Shown here: positions 44,423 to 53,149 of the stretch, piece after piece
Numbering within the stretch: the first letter of the stretch is position 1
Layout of the letters: every line of letters starts with the position of its first letter
Source: Rhizobium leguminosarum
GTDB lineage: Bacteria > Pseudomonadota > Alphaproteobacteria > Rhizobiales > Rhizobiaceae
Direction: 5' to 3'
DNA length: 64,000 nucleotides
Assembly (NCBI RefSeq): GCF_017876795.1
Contig: NZ_JAGIOR010000003.1
Coordinates: 62,001-126,000 of the forward strand
Notes under the pieces: model-generated
Told to the model about the DNA's origin: nothing
The model's database searches: none
What the model saw: only the letters and a program-made list of their open reading frames with translations
Position numbers and translations under genes: made by a program

Positions 44423-45652
44423 GGAGAACTTGCTGCCCGGATTGACGGCGATATTGCGTGCGGCAAGTGTCACCATCGCGAATGGTTCGGACACAACGGG
44501 CACCCAGAGGCACAGGCCCCGGCCTGGGGGAATCGATATTCCCCGTTCGCGGAGCGCATCGGCCAGAGCGTCGCGCCTCTGCTGATAGCGGTCGCGCGCC
44601 TCGGCGATGAGGCGCCAGGTTGCCGGATCGCGCAATAGCCAGGCGGCGGCCCCTTGCAGGATGCGGCTGGTCCAGCCGGCGCTGAAGGAGCGGTAAGACT
44701 GGATCTGGTCGACGATAGGCGCAGAACTCGACAAGACGGCGAGACGCAGATCCGGTCCGAGGCTTTTCGAGTGTGACAGGATATGGATCGTCCGTTCCGC
44801 AAATCGACCGCCCAGGGAATGCGGAGGTGCTGCCGAGATGTCGCCGACGCCGTCGTCCTCGATAATCAGCGTATCGCTGTCCTCCAGCACGGCTCCGAGC
44901 TGATCGAGGCGGGATGCACTGACGGTAATCCCTGTCACGGAATGCAGCCGCGGCTGAAACAGGAAGGCTGCCGGCCGCTGTCGCAATGCCTCGCGAAGCA
45001 AATCCGGCAAGGGACCGTCGTTGTCGCAGGCGACGGGAATGATCCTGACGCCGAGATCTTCCAGGATATCGAGCAGCCGCATCGCGGTCGGATGTTCGAT
45101 CGCAACCGACGAACCCGGAGAGACCAGCGCATGCAACACCGTATAGACGGCGTTGTAGCCGCCATTGGTGGCAAGAAACGCTTCCGCCTCATAGGGCCAT
45201 CGCTCCGAAATGGCATCCTTCAGCTCCGGCACGATACGGCTGCGCTCATAGCTGTTGAGGTCGGCGGCTGACGCGCCATGGGCCATTGCTTTGGCCAGAC
45301 CGGGAAGAAGTGCAACATCCGGCCCGGCAGAGGTCAGGTCGAGTACACCCGCCGCATAATTTCCCGAACTCGCGAGACGCTCCGGCTTGGCAACAAAGCG
45401 GTCGCCGCTGACCCAGGTACCGTTGCGCCCCCGGCCGCTGATGATCTTCTGCCGCCGCAATTCACTCCAGGCTTCCGAGATCGTTGCCGGGCTGACATGC
45501 AATTCATAGGCGATATCGCGGATCGCCGGCAGACGCGTGCCGACGGGCAAGGCGCCGGCACGGATCAGTGCGCTCGTTTCGAGAGCGATCCCCCGGATGC
45601 TGCGGTCGGTTATTTTTTCGGCAAACCAGGAGGCTTCGACCGCGTCGCCCAT
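44423..45652 (-). pseudogene. MocR/GntR-type regulator, 3'-truncated by IS6 copy 2
   Basis: Starts MGDAVEASWFAEKITDRSIR. The N-terminal winged helix (LPAIRDIAYELHVSPATISEAWSELRRQ) is of GntR type. The large domain is an aminotransferase fold I: LATNGGYNAVYTVLHALV, RLHSVTG, LIIEDDGVGDI and the PLP-lysine motif HSKSLGPDLRLAVL. The last residues before the IS are NPGSKFS; about 20-30 residues of a normal MocR are missing. It is divergent from the 45,753 gene and presumably controlled the transport locus through the operator between them. Confidence 0.88.
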
Positions 45653-45663
45653 TTTGTTCTCAC

Positions 45664-45715
45664 TTTAAATGTTCAATAACGTAATAATATTTGTACTCAT
45701 TAATTTGAACATTTA
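45664..45715. promoter_or_regulatory. MocR operator candidate, 12-bp inverted repeat
   Basis: TTAAATGTTCAA (45664-45675) and TTGAACATTTAA (45704-45715) are perfect complements separated by 28 bp. They lie in the AT-rich space between the divergent MocR gene and the 45,753 gene. Such spacing suits a MocR dimer and places the site over both promoters. Confidence 0.75.
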
Positions 45716-45752
45716 ATTTGCCCCTCGTCGAGCAATTTCGTGAGTTCTTCGC

Positions 45753-46715
45753 ATGCCTGTAACGCTTCGCATCGCCCTCAGAGACTGGGATTACATGACA
45801 CCGCTGGTGCTCGGTGATGTCAGGTCTTCCCGTCTCGATATCAAAGTGGATCGCGTGGGCACGCTGGTCTCCAGTCTCGCCGATGACGAGGCTCATGATG
45901 CCGCTGAAATGTCCTTCAGCCGCTATTCGCAGATGCGCCATGATGGCGATGCTCGGGTCGTCGGCATTCCGAATTTCATCATGCGCGGCTTCCGCCATCG
46001 CTGCATCATCACCGCCAAGGGCAGTCCGATCCGCAAGCTGTCCGATCTGGCCGGCAAGAATATCGGCGTGACCGACTGGCGCGATTCCGGAAACACCTGG
46101 ACCCGCGCCGCGTTGCGCCGCGAAGGCGTCGGTGTCGAGAATGCCATGTGGTATGCTGGGCGGCTGACGGAGGCTCATCCGATCGTCGACCGGCTCGATG
46201 GTTTTGGACGGTCCGGCCGCATCGAAGCTGCTCCCGGCGAACGCCCGATGGTCGATCTGTTGTTGGATGGTCGGCTGGACGCCGTTTTCACGCCTTTCAT
46301 GCCGAAGGGCTTTTTCGATCAGGGTTCGCCGCTGCGCCAGGTGCTGGATGACTTCCGCTCCGCTGAAGTCGCTTACTTCCACGAGGTCGGTTATATCCCG
46401 GGCATGCATCTGATCGGCTTCAAGGCGGAAATCGTCGAGGAGCATCCCTGGATCATGGATGAACTCAGCGAGCTGATCGACGAGTCCCAGCGCATCTGGC
46501 TGGAGAAGCGCGAGAAATACGCGGACACCACGCCCTGGATGATCGACGAACTGCGCCGCTGCGCAGCCGACCTGCCTCCGACCTGGAACGTCAGCGGGCT
46601 TGCCGAAAACGAGGCAATGATCGCCGACTTCGCCGAGGAACTTTACGAACAGAAGATCATGCCGCGCCGTTTGACACCCGCCGACCTGTTTCCGTGGCAC
46701 GCCAAGGCCCGGTGA
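45753..46715 (+). CDS. Periplasmic-binding-fold protein, 4,5-dihydroxyphthalate decarboxylase-like
   Basis: A 320-residue protein without a signal peptide. Segments RIALRDWDYMTPLVLGDV, MSFSRYSQMRHDGDARVVGIPNFIMRGFRHRCIIT and VTDWRDSGNTWTRAALRREGV recall the family annotated as 4,5-dihydroxyphthalate decarboxylase or as NMT1-type binding proteins. Lack of a signal sequence favours a cytoplasmic role. It is upstream of the binding-protein gene (46,776) and divergent from MocR, so it belonged to the same uptake/degradation locus. The exact substrate is unknown. Confidence 0.72.
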   Translation: MPVTLRIALRDWDYMTPLVLGDVRSSRLDIKVDRVGTLVSSLADDEAHDAAEMSFSRYSQMRHDGDARVVGIPNFIMRGFRHRCIITAKGSPIRKLSDLAGKNIGVTDWRDSGNTWTRAALRREGVGVENAMWYAGRLTEAHPIVDRLDGFGRSGRIEAAPGERPMVDLLLDGRLDAVFTPFMPKGFFDQGSPLRQVLDDFRSAEVAYFHEVGYIPGMHLIGFKAEIVEEHPWIMDELSELIDESQRIWLEKREKYADTTPWMIDELRRCAADLPPTWNVSGLAENEAMIADFAEELYEQKIMPRRLTPADLFPWHAKAR

Positions 46716-46775
46716 AACTTCTCGCACGCCTCATCGTTGAATCACCATTTTCGCAAAACCAAAAAGGGGAATGAC

Positions 46776-47093
46776 ATGCATTCGAAACTGATCGCTTCCG
46801 CCGCCCTGTTGGGCCTGATGATGACGACGTCGGTGTTCGCCCAGGAGGCAGCCGTTCCGAAACAGACCGTCAACGACACGCTTCGCGCCCGCTTGCCGGA
46901 GAAGATCCGCACGGACGGCAAGACGATCTCCATCAACAATGGTTCCTTTCCCCCTTATGAGATCGTCACCGGCACCGAACTGACCGGCGCCAGCGCCGAT
47001 CTTACCGACGCGATCGGCCAGATGCTCGGCGTCAAGATCGAGCACGAAACCGTTAGCGGATTGACCGCATTGCTCGCCGGCATCAATTCCGGC
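46776..47093 (+). pseudogene. Amino-acid ABC binding protein, N-terminal fragment
   Basis: AAGGGGAA precedes ATG 46776. A signal peptide (MHSKLIASAALLGLMMTTSVFA, cleavage near AQE) is followed by the first lobe: ISINNGSFPPYEIVTG and ADLTDAIGQMLGVKIEHET. The gene is cut by IS6 copy 3 after GINSG; the rest is at 42,249-42,829, 4 kb away. The two halves share the 8-bp duplication ATTCCGGC. Confidence 0.92.
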
Positions 47094-47912
47094 GGCACTG
47101 TAACGTTAACCGGGCGTCGAGCAAAATGTGGGATCTGGCGGCATGACCCGACTTGCCCGTGATCCTCTTTATCGTCGCCACCGATTTCCAGCCGATGTGA
47201 TTGCACATGCCGTTTGGCTTTATTTCCGGTTTCCGCTCAGTCTGCGCATGGTAGAGGATATGCTGGCGGCGCGTGGGGTCATCGTATCTCACCAAACCGT
47301 GAGGCTCTGGGCTGAGAAATTCGGAGGGCACTTTGCCAACGATATCCGGAAGCGATCGACCGGCAAGCTCGGCGACAAATGGCACCTCGATGAGGTCGTC
47401 ATCTCCATTGGCGGCAAGAAACACTGGCTTTGGCGCGCCGTCGATCAGGACGGCTTCGTCCTTGATGTTCTGGTCCAGAACCGCCGAAATGTCAAAGCTG
47501 CAAAGCGTCTGATGCGAAAGCTTCTGAAAGGGCAAGGTCGTTCACCGCGTGTGATGATCACCGACAAACTTCGGTCCTATGGCGCCGCAAAACGCGATAT
47601 CATGCCAGGTGTCGAGCATCGCTCGCACAAGGGATTGAACAATCGTGCTGAGAATTCTCATCAACCGACCCGGCGGCGAGAACGGATCATGAAGGGCTTC
47701 AAGTCAGCCCGACATCTCCAGCGTTTTGCTTCAATTCATGACCCTGTTGCCAACCTTTTTCACATTCCACGCCACGAGATCTCATCAGACCATCACCGCG
47801 AACTGAGAACCGAAGCTATGCAGATGTGGAACGAAATCGCACGCCTGCAAACCGCATAAGCGAAAGCCGTGGGACCCCATTTTTGACTAGTGCCGATTAA
47901 CTTTACAGTGCC
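47094..47912 (+). mobile_element. IS6-family element, copy 3
   Basis: 819 bp. Left flank ATTCCGGC matches the right flank of copy 1. Right flank CGTCAACA lies in a truncated response-regulator gene and has no partner here. It has GTA at the variable Val codon, as in copy 2. Confidence 0.95.
47143..47859 (+). CDS. IS6-family transposase (copy 3)
   Basis: The same intact 238-residue DDE transposase as copies 1, 2 and 4. Confidence 0.95.
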   Translation: MTRLARDPLYRRHRFPADVIAHAVWLYFRFPLSLRMVEDMLAARGVIVSHQTVRLWAEKFGGHFANDIRKRSTGKLGDKWHLDEVVISIGGKKHWLWRAVDQDGFVLDVLVQNRRNVKAAKRLMRKLLKGQGRSPRVMITDKLRSYGAAKRDIMPGVEHRSHKGLNNRAENSHQPTRRRERIMKGFKSARHLQRFASIHDPVANLFHIPRHEISSDHHRELRTEAMQMWNEIARLQTA

Positions 47913-48255
47913 CGTCAACATCGTACGGCTTCGGAAAAAAGACCGCACGGGCAGGGAGGTCATCATCGACAGGACGCTTATGGCCAGACACGATAATAAT
48001 CTCGATGGGTGGCCAGCGGTCTCGAACAGCTCGTGCGAGCTTCATTCCGTCCATACTCCCTGGCATGTCTACATCGGTGAACACGATCCGTATATCGGTG
48101 CGGGCCTCCAGGATAGCCACTGCCTGATTTGCATCGGCCGCTTCCAAGACATCAAAGCCGGCATCCTCGACGAAATCGACTGCGAACATCCGTACCAGTG
48201 GCTCGTCCTCGACGACGAGGACAAGGCCTTTGCTTCGTCCAAGCTCTTTGCCCAT
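47913..48255 (-). pseudogene. Single-domain response regulator, 3'-truncated by IS6 copy 3
   Basis: Starts MGKELGRSKGLVLVVEDEPL. Receiver domain with acidic ED pair, phospho-acceptor in VFTDVDMPG, and Lys in AVFFPKPYDVD, after which the IS begins. Only the last ~10 residues (part of helix 5) are missing, so the fold may survive with IS-encoded residues at its end. An EcfG-type promoter lies 50 bp upstream. With the adjacent HWE kinase it was probably a general-stress signalling pair. Confidence 0.85.
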
Positions 48256-48305
48256 TCACCTCTACTCACGAAACAGACGTAAGGCCATATAAGCCGATCG
48301 CCCGA

Positions 48306-48331
48306 AACGCAGCGACGGCATCGAATGTTCC
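48306..48331 (-). promoter_or_regulatory. EcfG/RpoE2-type promoter upstream of the response regulator
   Basis: Read on the minus strand, GGAAC (48331-48327) and CGTT (48309-48306) are 17 bp apart, matching GGAAC-N16/17-CGTT. The start codon of the regulator is 50 bp downstream. Confidence 0.65.
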
Positions 48332-48413
48332 GACGCGACACATGTTGAATGAGTTTCATCCTGCCGCTGTCTCCTTTTCATTTGGGAGCTTGCCCATTCG
48401 GAAATGCGGAGAT

Positions 48414-49415
48414 CTAGTTGTTGAGTTTTTCGCCCTTCAGCTTCAGGGTCACGATGATACCTTCCGGCGACCACTGATAATCGATCGTCCCTCCCAAGTG
48501 GCTAGCGACGCTTCGCCGGACAAGCTTGCTTCCGTAACCCTCTGCGGCTGCGGGCGGCTCGACTTTTGGGCCGCCACGTTCCAGCCAGACCAGTTCCAGA
48601 TCCGCGCCTGTCGTCGATCCAGAGACGTCGAGCGTCCCGGTATCGGCGGAAAGCGCCCCATATTTCACCGAGTTTGTCGCGAGCTCATGGATAATGAGGG
48701 ATAATGCAGTGGCCGAAGCGTCTCCCACCCCGATCCTAGGGACGGCCACTCGAATGCGACCACTGAACGCTCCCAGATCTTCATAGGGAGACAGCAGAAC
48801 TGAAAGCAGGTCGCCAAGCAAGGCAGCTCGACCCTGACTTCCGGGAAGCGGCCGCGCCAGATCGTGGGCGCGTCCAAGGGCTGCCAGGCGCCCGGTCAGT
48901 TCCTTGGCCATTTCCTTGGCGGTGGTCGTTGATTGAGACGTAATGTTGGTCAGCCCTGTCGCAATCGCCAGGAGATTTTTGACGCGGTGGCTCATTTCGC
49001 CTGCAAGCAGTTCGTGCCCTTCTTCAGCCTGCTTGCGGTCCGTCACGTTCAAAAAGATCCCGAACATTTGACGATCGTGGATAGCGCTGTCGTCGCCCAC
49101 ACCCCGCGCCGAAATCCAGCGAATTTCCTCTCCCAACATGATCCGGAAGTCGATCTCGTACGACCCGACGACGCCCCGAGTTGCAACGAAGGCCGCACGA
49201 ACACGGTCCCGGTCGGCGGGATGGATATGGGACGACAAATCCTCGAAGCTGACCTCTCCGGTCTTAGTCAAGCCCCAGAGGCTGAAGCCCTGCTCATCCA
49301 TGGCGAAACGATCGTCGTCCACGTTCCACGCCCAAAGGGCGACACCGGCAGCCTGAATGGCACGGCGTAGATTTTCGGGTTTCCAAAGGGGATGAAGGGG
49401 GTTGCTGAGCGGCAT
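48414..49415 (-). CDS. PAS-HWE-family sensor histidine kinase
   Basis: A 333-residue soluble kinase. A PAS domain occupies about residues 12-135 (LWAWNVDDDRFAMDEQGFSLWGL, HPADRDRV, DITDRK-like NVTDRKQAEEG). The HWE phospho-acceptor box is LLAGEMSHRVKNLLAIATGL. The ATPase part has SLIIHELATNSVKYGAL, LVWLERGGP (HWE-type Trp-x-Glu) and AEGYGSKLVRRSV. HWE kinases are typical of Rhizobiales and often act in the general stress response or light sensing; the PAS lacks an obvious LOV Cys motif. Adjacent to the truncated regulator, same strand. Confidence 0.9.
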   Translation of the reverse strand: MPLSNPLHPLWKPENLRRAIQAAGVALWAWNVDDDRFAMDEQGFSLWGLTKTGEVSFEDLSSHIHPADRDRVRAAFVATRGVVGSYEIDFRIMLGEEIRWISARGVGDDSAIHDRQMFGIFLNVTDRKQAEEGHELLAGEMSHRVKNLLAIATGLTNITSQSTTTAKEMAKELTGRLAALGRAHDLARPLPGSQGRAALLGDLLSVLLSPYEDLGAFSGRIRVAVPRIGVGDASATALSLIIHELATNSVKYGALSADTGTLDVSGSTTGADLELVWLERGGPKVEPPAAAEGYGSKLVRRSVASHLGGTIDYQWSPEGIIVTLKLKGEKLNN

Positions 49416-49619
49416 TTGACTTCACCTGGCTTCTTCGATTGCTACAAGCCTTCGTGGGCTTGCACGGACCTAGGCACTTTAATCACCGGGCGCTAACGGA
49501 ACAATGCACCTCGACAGACTAATTCCCGTATACGAGGCGACGTCGTCGGGCGATTGAAACGCGTCAGAGTTCGGAACGCGAATGGGTCTGTATCTCACCT
49601 TGGCGATCCAGAAAATGCT

Positions 49620-49946
49620 TTAGAATGGTCCGCTATCAGACTGGCGCAGGCCCGCCTCAACAAGCTCATCGAAGAAATCAACAATCAGATCAGCCACTTT
49701 TTCCGCTTCGCGTTCGGTCATGTAAGGGGTGATCTCGACAGCGACGCGTTCGATGTCATCACGGTCCGGTCCGATATGGTCGAGAATTCTGGCGAATTTG
49801 ATCCTCAATTCCGTGTCACCGTCGAACTCGTCGATAGTCACCAACGAAATGCTCTTTGTCGCCTCGAGCAAGCGCGATTGGATACTGTCTGAGGATGTTG
49901 CCAACGCTCTAATCGCAGCAAAAAAGAAGCTCCCGAGGTGCTGCAT
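49620..49946 (-). CDS. Hypothetical acidic protein
   Basis: A 108-residue ORF whose second half (PYMTEREAEKVADLIVDFFDELVEAGLRQSD) is a credible acidic helical region. The start (MQHLGSFFFAAIRALATSSD) has only a weak GAAG upstream. A competing plus-strand ORF (49554-49892) has less gene-like composition. No known family recognised. Confidence 0.5.
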   Translation of the reverse strand: MQHLGSFFFAAIRALATSSDSIQSRLLEATKSISLVTIDEFDGDTELRIKFARILDHIGPDRDDIERVAVEITPYMTEREAEKVADLIVDFFDELVEAGLRQSDSGPF

Positions 49947-50199
49947 ACTTCTGGACCATTTTTTGTTGATTCCTTGCGGCTTGCGCTGGATGCTTAGCTC
50001 CAGAATGTTCTAGGCTCGGGGCAAGGAAAGGTCAAGGAATGCGCCATGGGTCACCGCATAAACGGCAGGACCCGCCGCTTTCGCGAAGGTAGCGCACCGG
50101 CGTTCCATGAAACATTGGGAAAATCCCAGGGGTGCAAATTAGAATTACAAACACCGGCGATATTAGGCATTCAGCATACGCCTATACTGCGTCAAGAGG

Positions 50200-50409
50200 T
50201 CAATGGGCAGCAGTCAGCAACGCACGCCTGGCTTCGGCGCTCGAAAGCCGGCCGTCCGCCGCAGCCGAACATTTATCAAGGGCCTCCCTCCACGCCGACC
50301 CCGAATTGCGCGCATGTCGCAACCAAGTCCGCGCCTGCGCCGGCGTTTCGATCGTGATCAGCAAACCGTCTTCTTTCAGCCGCACCGGTTCCTTCCATTG
50401 GTCACTCAA
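50200..50409 (-). CDS. DUF982 family protein
   Basis: A 69-residue protein, probably initiated at TTG 50409 because GGGAGAAGACG immediately precedes it. It reads LSDQWKEPVRLKEDGLLITI, then ETPAQARTWLRH and WREALDKCSAAADGRLSSAEARRALLTAA. The 'W..PV.........i.s..eA...L' opening and 'A...C..a..G......AR..F..A' end define DUF982, a small rhizobial family of unknown role. Confidence 0.75.
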   Translation of the reverse strand: MSDQWKEPVRLKEDGLLITIETPAQARTWLRHARNSGSAWREALDKCSAAADGRLSSAEARRALLTAAH

Positions 50410-50475
50410 CGTCTTCTCCCGTTTTAAATCAGACCGAAATAATCCGTGAGAATTTGGCGCAAAAATGGCGATCAT

Positions 50476-50628
50476 TCAAGCCGCTATGCGACGAGCGGCT
50501 TTATGAATGGCTTTGGCATCGTCCCCATGCTCAGCCACGATCGCTTTCGCGTCTTCCAGCGCAATCCGGTATTTCTTGGCAACCGAAACGGGGTTGAGAG
50601 GCGCGTTAGCGCCTTTTTCGTTTGTCAT
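50476..50628 (-). CDS. Small conserved-looking protein, 50 residues
   Basis: Encoded on the minus strand with AGGAG eight bases before ATG 50628. Reads MTNEKGANAPLNPVSVAKKY, then RIALEDAKAIVAEHGDDAKA and IHKAARRIAA. Strong SD, a compact alpha-helical composition and normal codon use support a real gene although it is short. It precedes the DUF982 gene on the same strand. Function unknown. Confidence 0.65.
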   Translation of the reverse strand: MTNEKGANAPLNPVSVAKKYRIALEDAKAIVAEHGDDAKAIHKAARRIAA

Positions 50629-50968
50629 TATAAATCTCCTGAAAAAATGAACGTAACGTAGCCCCGCTGCTATAAGCGGCTCGCACCATCTCTATCTAAA
50701 TGGGACGCCGGGCGGCGATTTTCCACACCCAATCCGCAAACTTACGCTTCCTCCGGTCGCGGTTGCGGCTTCGAGCCTGCCCACAGACGCTTCTGCCACC
50801 ACAAGAGGTGGCTGAGCGTTCAACAACATCTGGTGTAGTTACAACGACTGTTAGACGCACGTCGGCTACAGATCGGCCGACAATGTTATCATTCGCTTCG
50901 AAGTCGTCGAAGTCCTATAGATTCCGGTGGTCGCAGAGGGTGTGGAAACGCAAGCGCAGGCCGAAATC
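50629..50968. other. 340 bp without a supported gene, left flank of the Tn3-family transposon
   Basis: The plus-strand ORF starting at 50,700 is Arg/Ser-rich, has no ribosome-binding site and runs through the transposon end, so it is not accepted. Nothing else is recognised. Confidence 0.5.
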
Positions 50969-51024
50969 GGGTAGAAGCAGGATACGTGTAAAAACCGGTC
51001 ACAAGGAATTTGAACGTGCTGCTT

Positions 51025-52383
51025 TCATCGCCTGAGATCCTGGACTTTGAGTTCTGTCCAGATCCATGAGAAATCATAGGTTGCCATTGGGTCGTCGGGA
51101 CCGACGCTGGCGGACCGCATTTCGAGATATTTGAGCCATTCGGCGACTTTTTCGCGGCCGGCCTTGGTCCGAGCGGCGGCGCGCGGGGACTTGTCGCCGA
51201 GCATGCCGACGGGCTCATCGAGGGTGGCACGGTACTGCTTGTCGAGCATGGCGTGGACGAGCTGCGTTGCGATGTCGAGCGGAATATCGTCAGAGGATGG
51301 CTTGCGACCAGCGTAGGCTTCTCTGGCCTGTTCGATGGTCTGAATACTGGTGAGCGGCGTGCGCACCATTTTGCCGAGAACGTTTTGCATCAACTCGCGG
51401 CCCTTTTGCGCCCGTTCGGCAGAATTGACCATGAGAACAAGGGCGCGGCCCTTGATTTCCAGACTGCCGAGGACGGGCGTGCCGTCTTCCATGGTCATAC
51501 CAGCAATAAACAGATTGGCATCGCTCGCTCTGGCGGCGTTTGCAGGCGGCCGGCGTCCGAGCCAGTTCCAGAATTGCGGGTTTTCCTGGCGCAGATCGTC
51601 GATCCCGGCAAGACGCTCGGCGATGTCCTTGTTAGTGATCCCGACCTCAAGGGGAAACCGGACCTCATGGAAGACGATACTGTCACCATCGGTGTTGTTG
51701 ACGTCAGGCAGGTCCTCGCCGAGCACTTTGGGCAGAACGTCGAACAACCAGGCATGGGTGAACAGGGGAGCAGCAATGCGCAATGTGTCGTCCTCGAGCG
51801 ACAGCTTTTTGCGCGACCGCGGTTTGTTCGAGAGTTCCTTCAGACCTTCGAGCAGGGCCTGGGAAGCTTCCATCGAAAAGGGCAGCAGGCCGCCGGCGAT
51901 GAGATGGCTGTCGCCGATCCCGAGGATGCGGGCAGCGATCCTTTCCCATTGATTGAGCGTCTGGGTCGCGGTTGCCTCCTGAACGACGACGGGATCGCCG
52001 CCCCGGATGAGATCGCGCGCGCGAAATGATTGTCCGGGCACGATATCGCTCACCTCGTAGAGGCTCATGACGGAGGTGCTGAGTGCCTTCATGTAGGCCT
52101 TGCTGCGGGCGGTTTCCTTGAAACCCCGGCGCTTGAGATAAAGATCGACGAAGGTCATGCCGTCGGGTTCAAAGGAAAGCGTGAGGAAATCCTCGAAGGC
52201 GCATCCCCAGAGCGTCATGACCCAGTGGTCGCCGAGAACTTCGCCTAGTTCCTGCTGATCGAGACCAAACTCGTCCATGACGGGCCAGAAATGATCGCCC
52301 ATGACCTCATCGAACTGAAGCGACCAGTCGTCCCGGCTGAGGAATTTGATGAGCCCGTTCAAATTGAAGCTGTTCGCCGTCAT
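51025..52383 (-). CDS. Transposon passenger protein, unknown function
   Basis: A 452-residue protein from ATG 52383 (MTANSFNLNGLIKFLSRDDW) with GGAG eight bases upstream. The longer frame upstream of it is a shadow of the resolvase gene. The ATG overlaps the resolvase stop by 4 bp, so the two are co-translated. No membrane segments. The C-terminal TLDEPVGMLGDKSPRAAARTKAGREKVAEWLKYLE resembles the 'LD.P...LgGkTPReAart..GRe....lL' pattern of MbcA/ParS-type or related small domains; this is only a resemblance. It may be a regulator of transposition or cargo. Confidence 0.65.
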   Translation of the reverse strand: MTANSFNLNGLIKFLSRDDWSLQFDEVMGDHFWPVMDEFGLDQQELGEVLGDHWVMTLWGCAFEDFLTLSFEPDGMTFVDLYLKRRGFKETARSKAYMKALSTSVMSLYEVSDIVPGQSFRARDLIRGGDPVVVQEATATQTLNQWERIAARILGIGDSHLIAGGLLPFSMEASQALLEGLKELSNKPRSRKKLSLEDDTLRIAAPLFTHAWLFDVLPKVLGEDLPDVNNTDGDSIVFHEVRFPLEVGITNKDIAERLAGIDDLRQENPQFWNWLGRRPPANAARASDANLFIAGMTMEDGTPVLGSLEIKGRALVLMVNSAERAQKGRELMQNVLGKMVRTPLTSIQTIEQAREAYAGRKPSSDDIPLDIATQLVHAMLDKQYRATLDEPVGMLGDKSPRAAARTKAGREKVAEWLKYLEMRSASVGPDDPMATYDFSWIWTELKVQDLRR

Positions 52384-53129
52384 GATTGCTCTCCTGACGC
52401 TGGATCGGGTGTTGTAACCTGTTGATGTGATCGCGCCCGCTGAACGATCTCGCCGACGCGGCCGCGACTGGCCTGTCCTTCGATCTTCTCGTGGATCTTG
52501 CGAATGCTGAGATCGGTGGAGGCCGCCAGCGTTTCGATCTCCCTGACCAGTCGCGCCGGAAGTTTTGGTCGTCCGAGATGTTTTCCACGAGCGGCGGCCG
52601 CTTTCATGCCGGCCGTGACCCCCTCGCTGATCAGGGATGATTCCAGCTCGGCCATGGCGCCGATGATGGTGAACATGGCCCGCCCCATCGGGCTTGCGGT
52701 GTCGATCTGGTCCTGGACGCTGATGAAGCGAATACCGAGGTGGTCGAATTCCTCGAGCGCGGTCAGGAGATGGCGCGTGGAGCGGGCGAAGCGGTCGAAC
52801 TTCCAGACGAGCACACAATCGAGTTCGCGATTGCGGGCACTGGTCATCAGGGCGTTGAGCCTGGGGCGGCCTTCCTTGCGTCCGGAGACGGCGATGTCGC
52901 AGTAGTCGCCGACGATGTCGAGACCGGCGCGCGCGGCAAAGCTGCGCAACCCGTCATATTGCAGGTCGGGCTTCTGGTCGGCGGTCGAGACGCGCAGATA
53001 GAGGGCTGCGCGGTTTGCCTGTGATGTGGGGCAGCGCGCGGATCGTCCTTTAATGTATTCCTTTTTGGACGGCGGAACGCTATGCCCCGAAGCCTTTGAT
53101 TTAGGCACTTTCCACGACCCCTTCGGCAT
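52380..53129 (-). CDS. tnpR: Serine resolvase TnpR
   Basis: A 249-residue recombinase. The catalytic region begins about residue 40: RAALYLRVSTADQKPDLQYD (active Ser), then DIAVSGRKEGRPRLNALM, VWKFDRFARSTRHLLTALEEF, SPMGRAMFTIIGAMAELESS, and a C-terminal HTH with HLGRPKLP. It resolves Tn3-type cointegrates at a res site. The ~40-residue N-terminal extension leaves only 20 bp to the divergent tnpA start, so either the true start is further in or res overlaps the coding ends. Confidence 0.88.
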   Translation of the reverse strand: MPKGSWKVPKSKASGHSVPPSKKEYIKGRSARCPTSQANRAALYLRVSTADQKPDLQYDGLRSFAARAGLDIVGDYCDIAVSGRKEGRPRLNALMTSARNRELDCVLVWKFDRFARSTRHLLTALEEFDHLGIRFISVQDQIDTASPMGRAMFTIIGAMAELESSLISEGVTAGMKAAAARGKHLGRPKLPARLVREIETLAASTDLSIRKIHEKIEGQASRGRVGEIVQRARSHQQVTTPDPASGEQS

Positions 53130-53149
53130 ACCATTTTCCGGACACCTTT

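Noticed and set aside
47083..47535. Repeated ORFs beginning [11 protein letters not shown] inside each IS6 copy (also at 43981, 41871 and 62234)
   Set aside because: They are antisense shadows of the transposase and end in flanking DNA.
51025..52818. A 597-residue ORF in the Tn3 transposon
   Set aside because: The first 145 residues are an out-of-frame reading of tnpR; ATG 52383, overlapping the tnpR stop, is the credible start.
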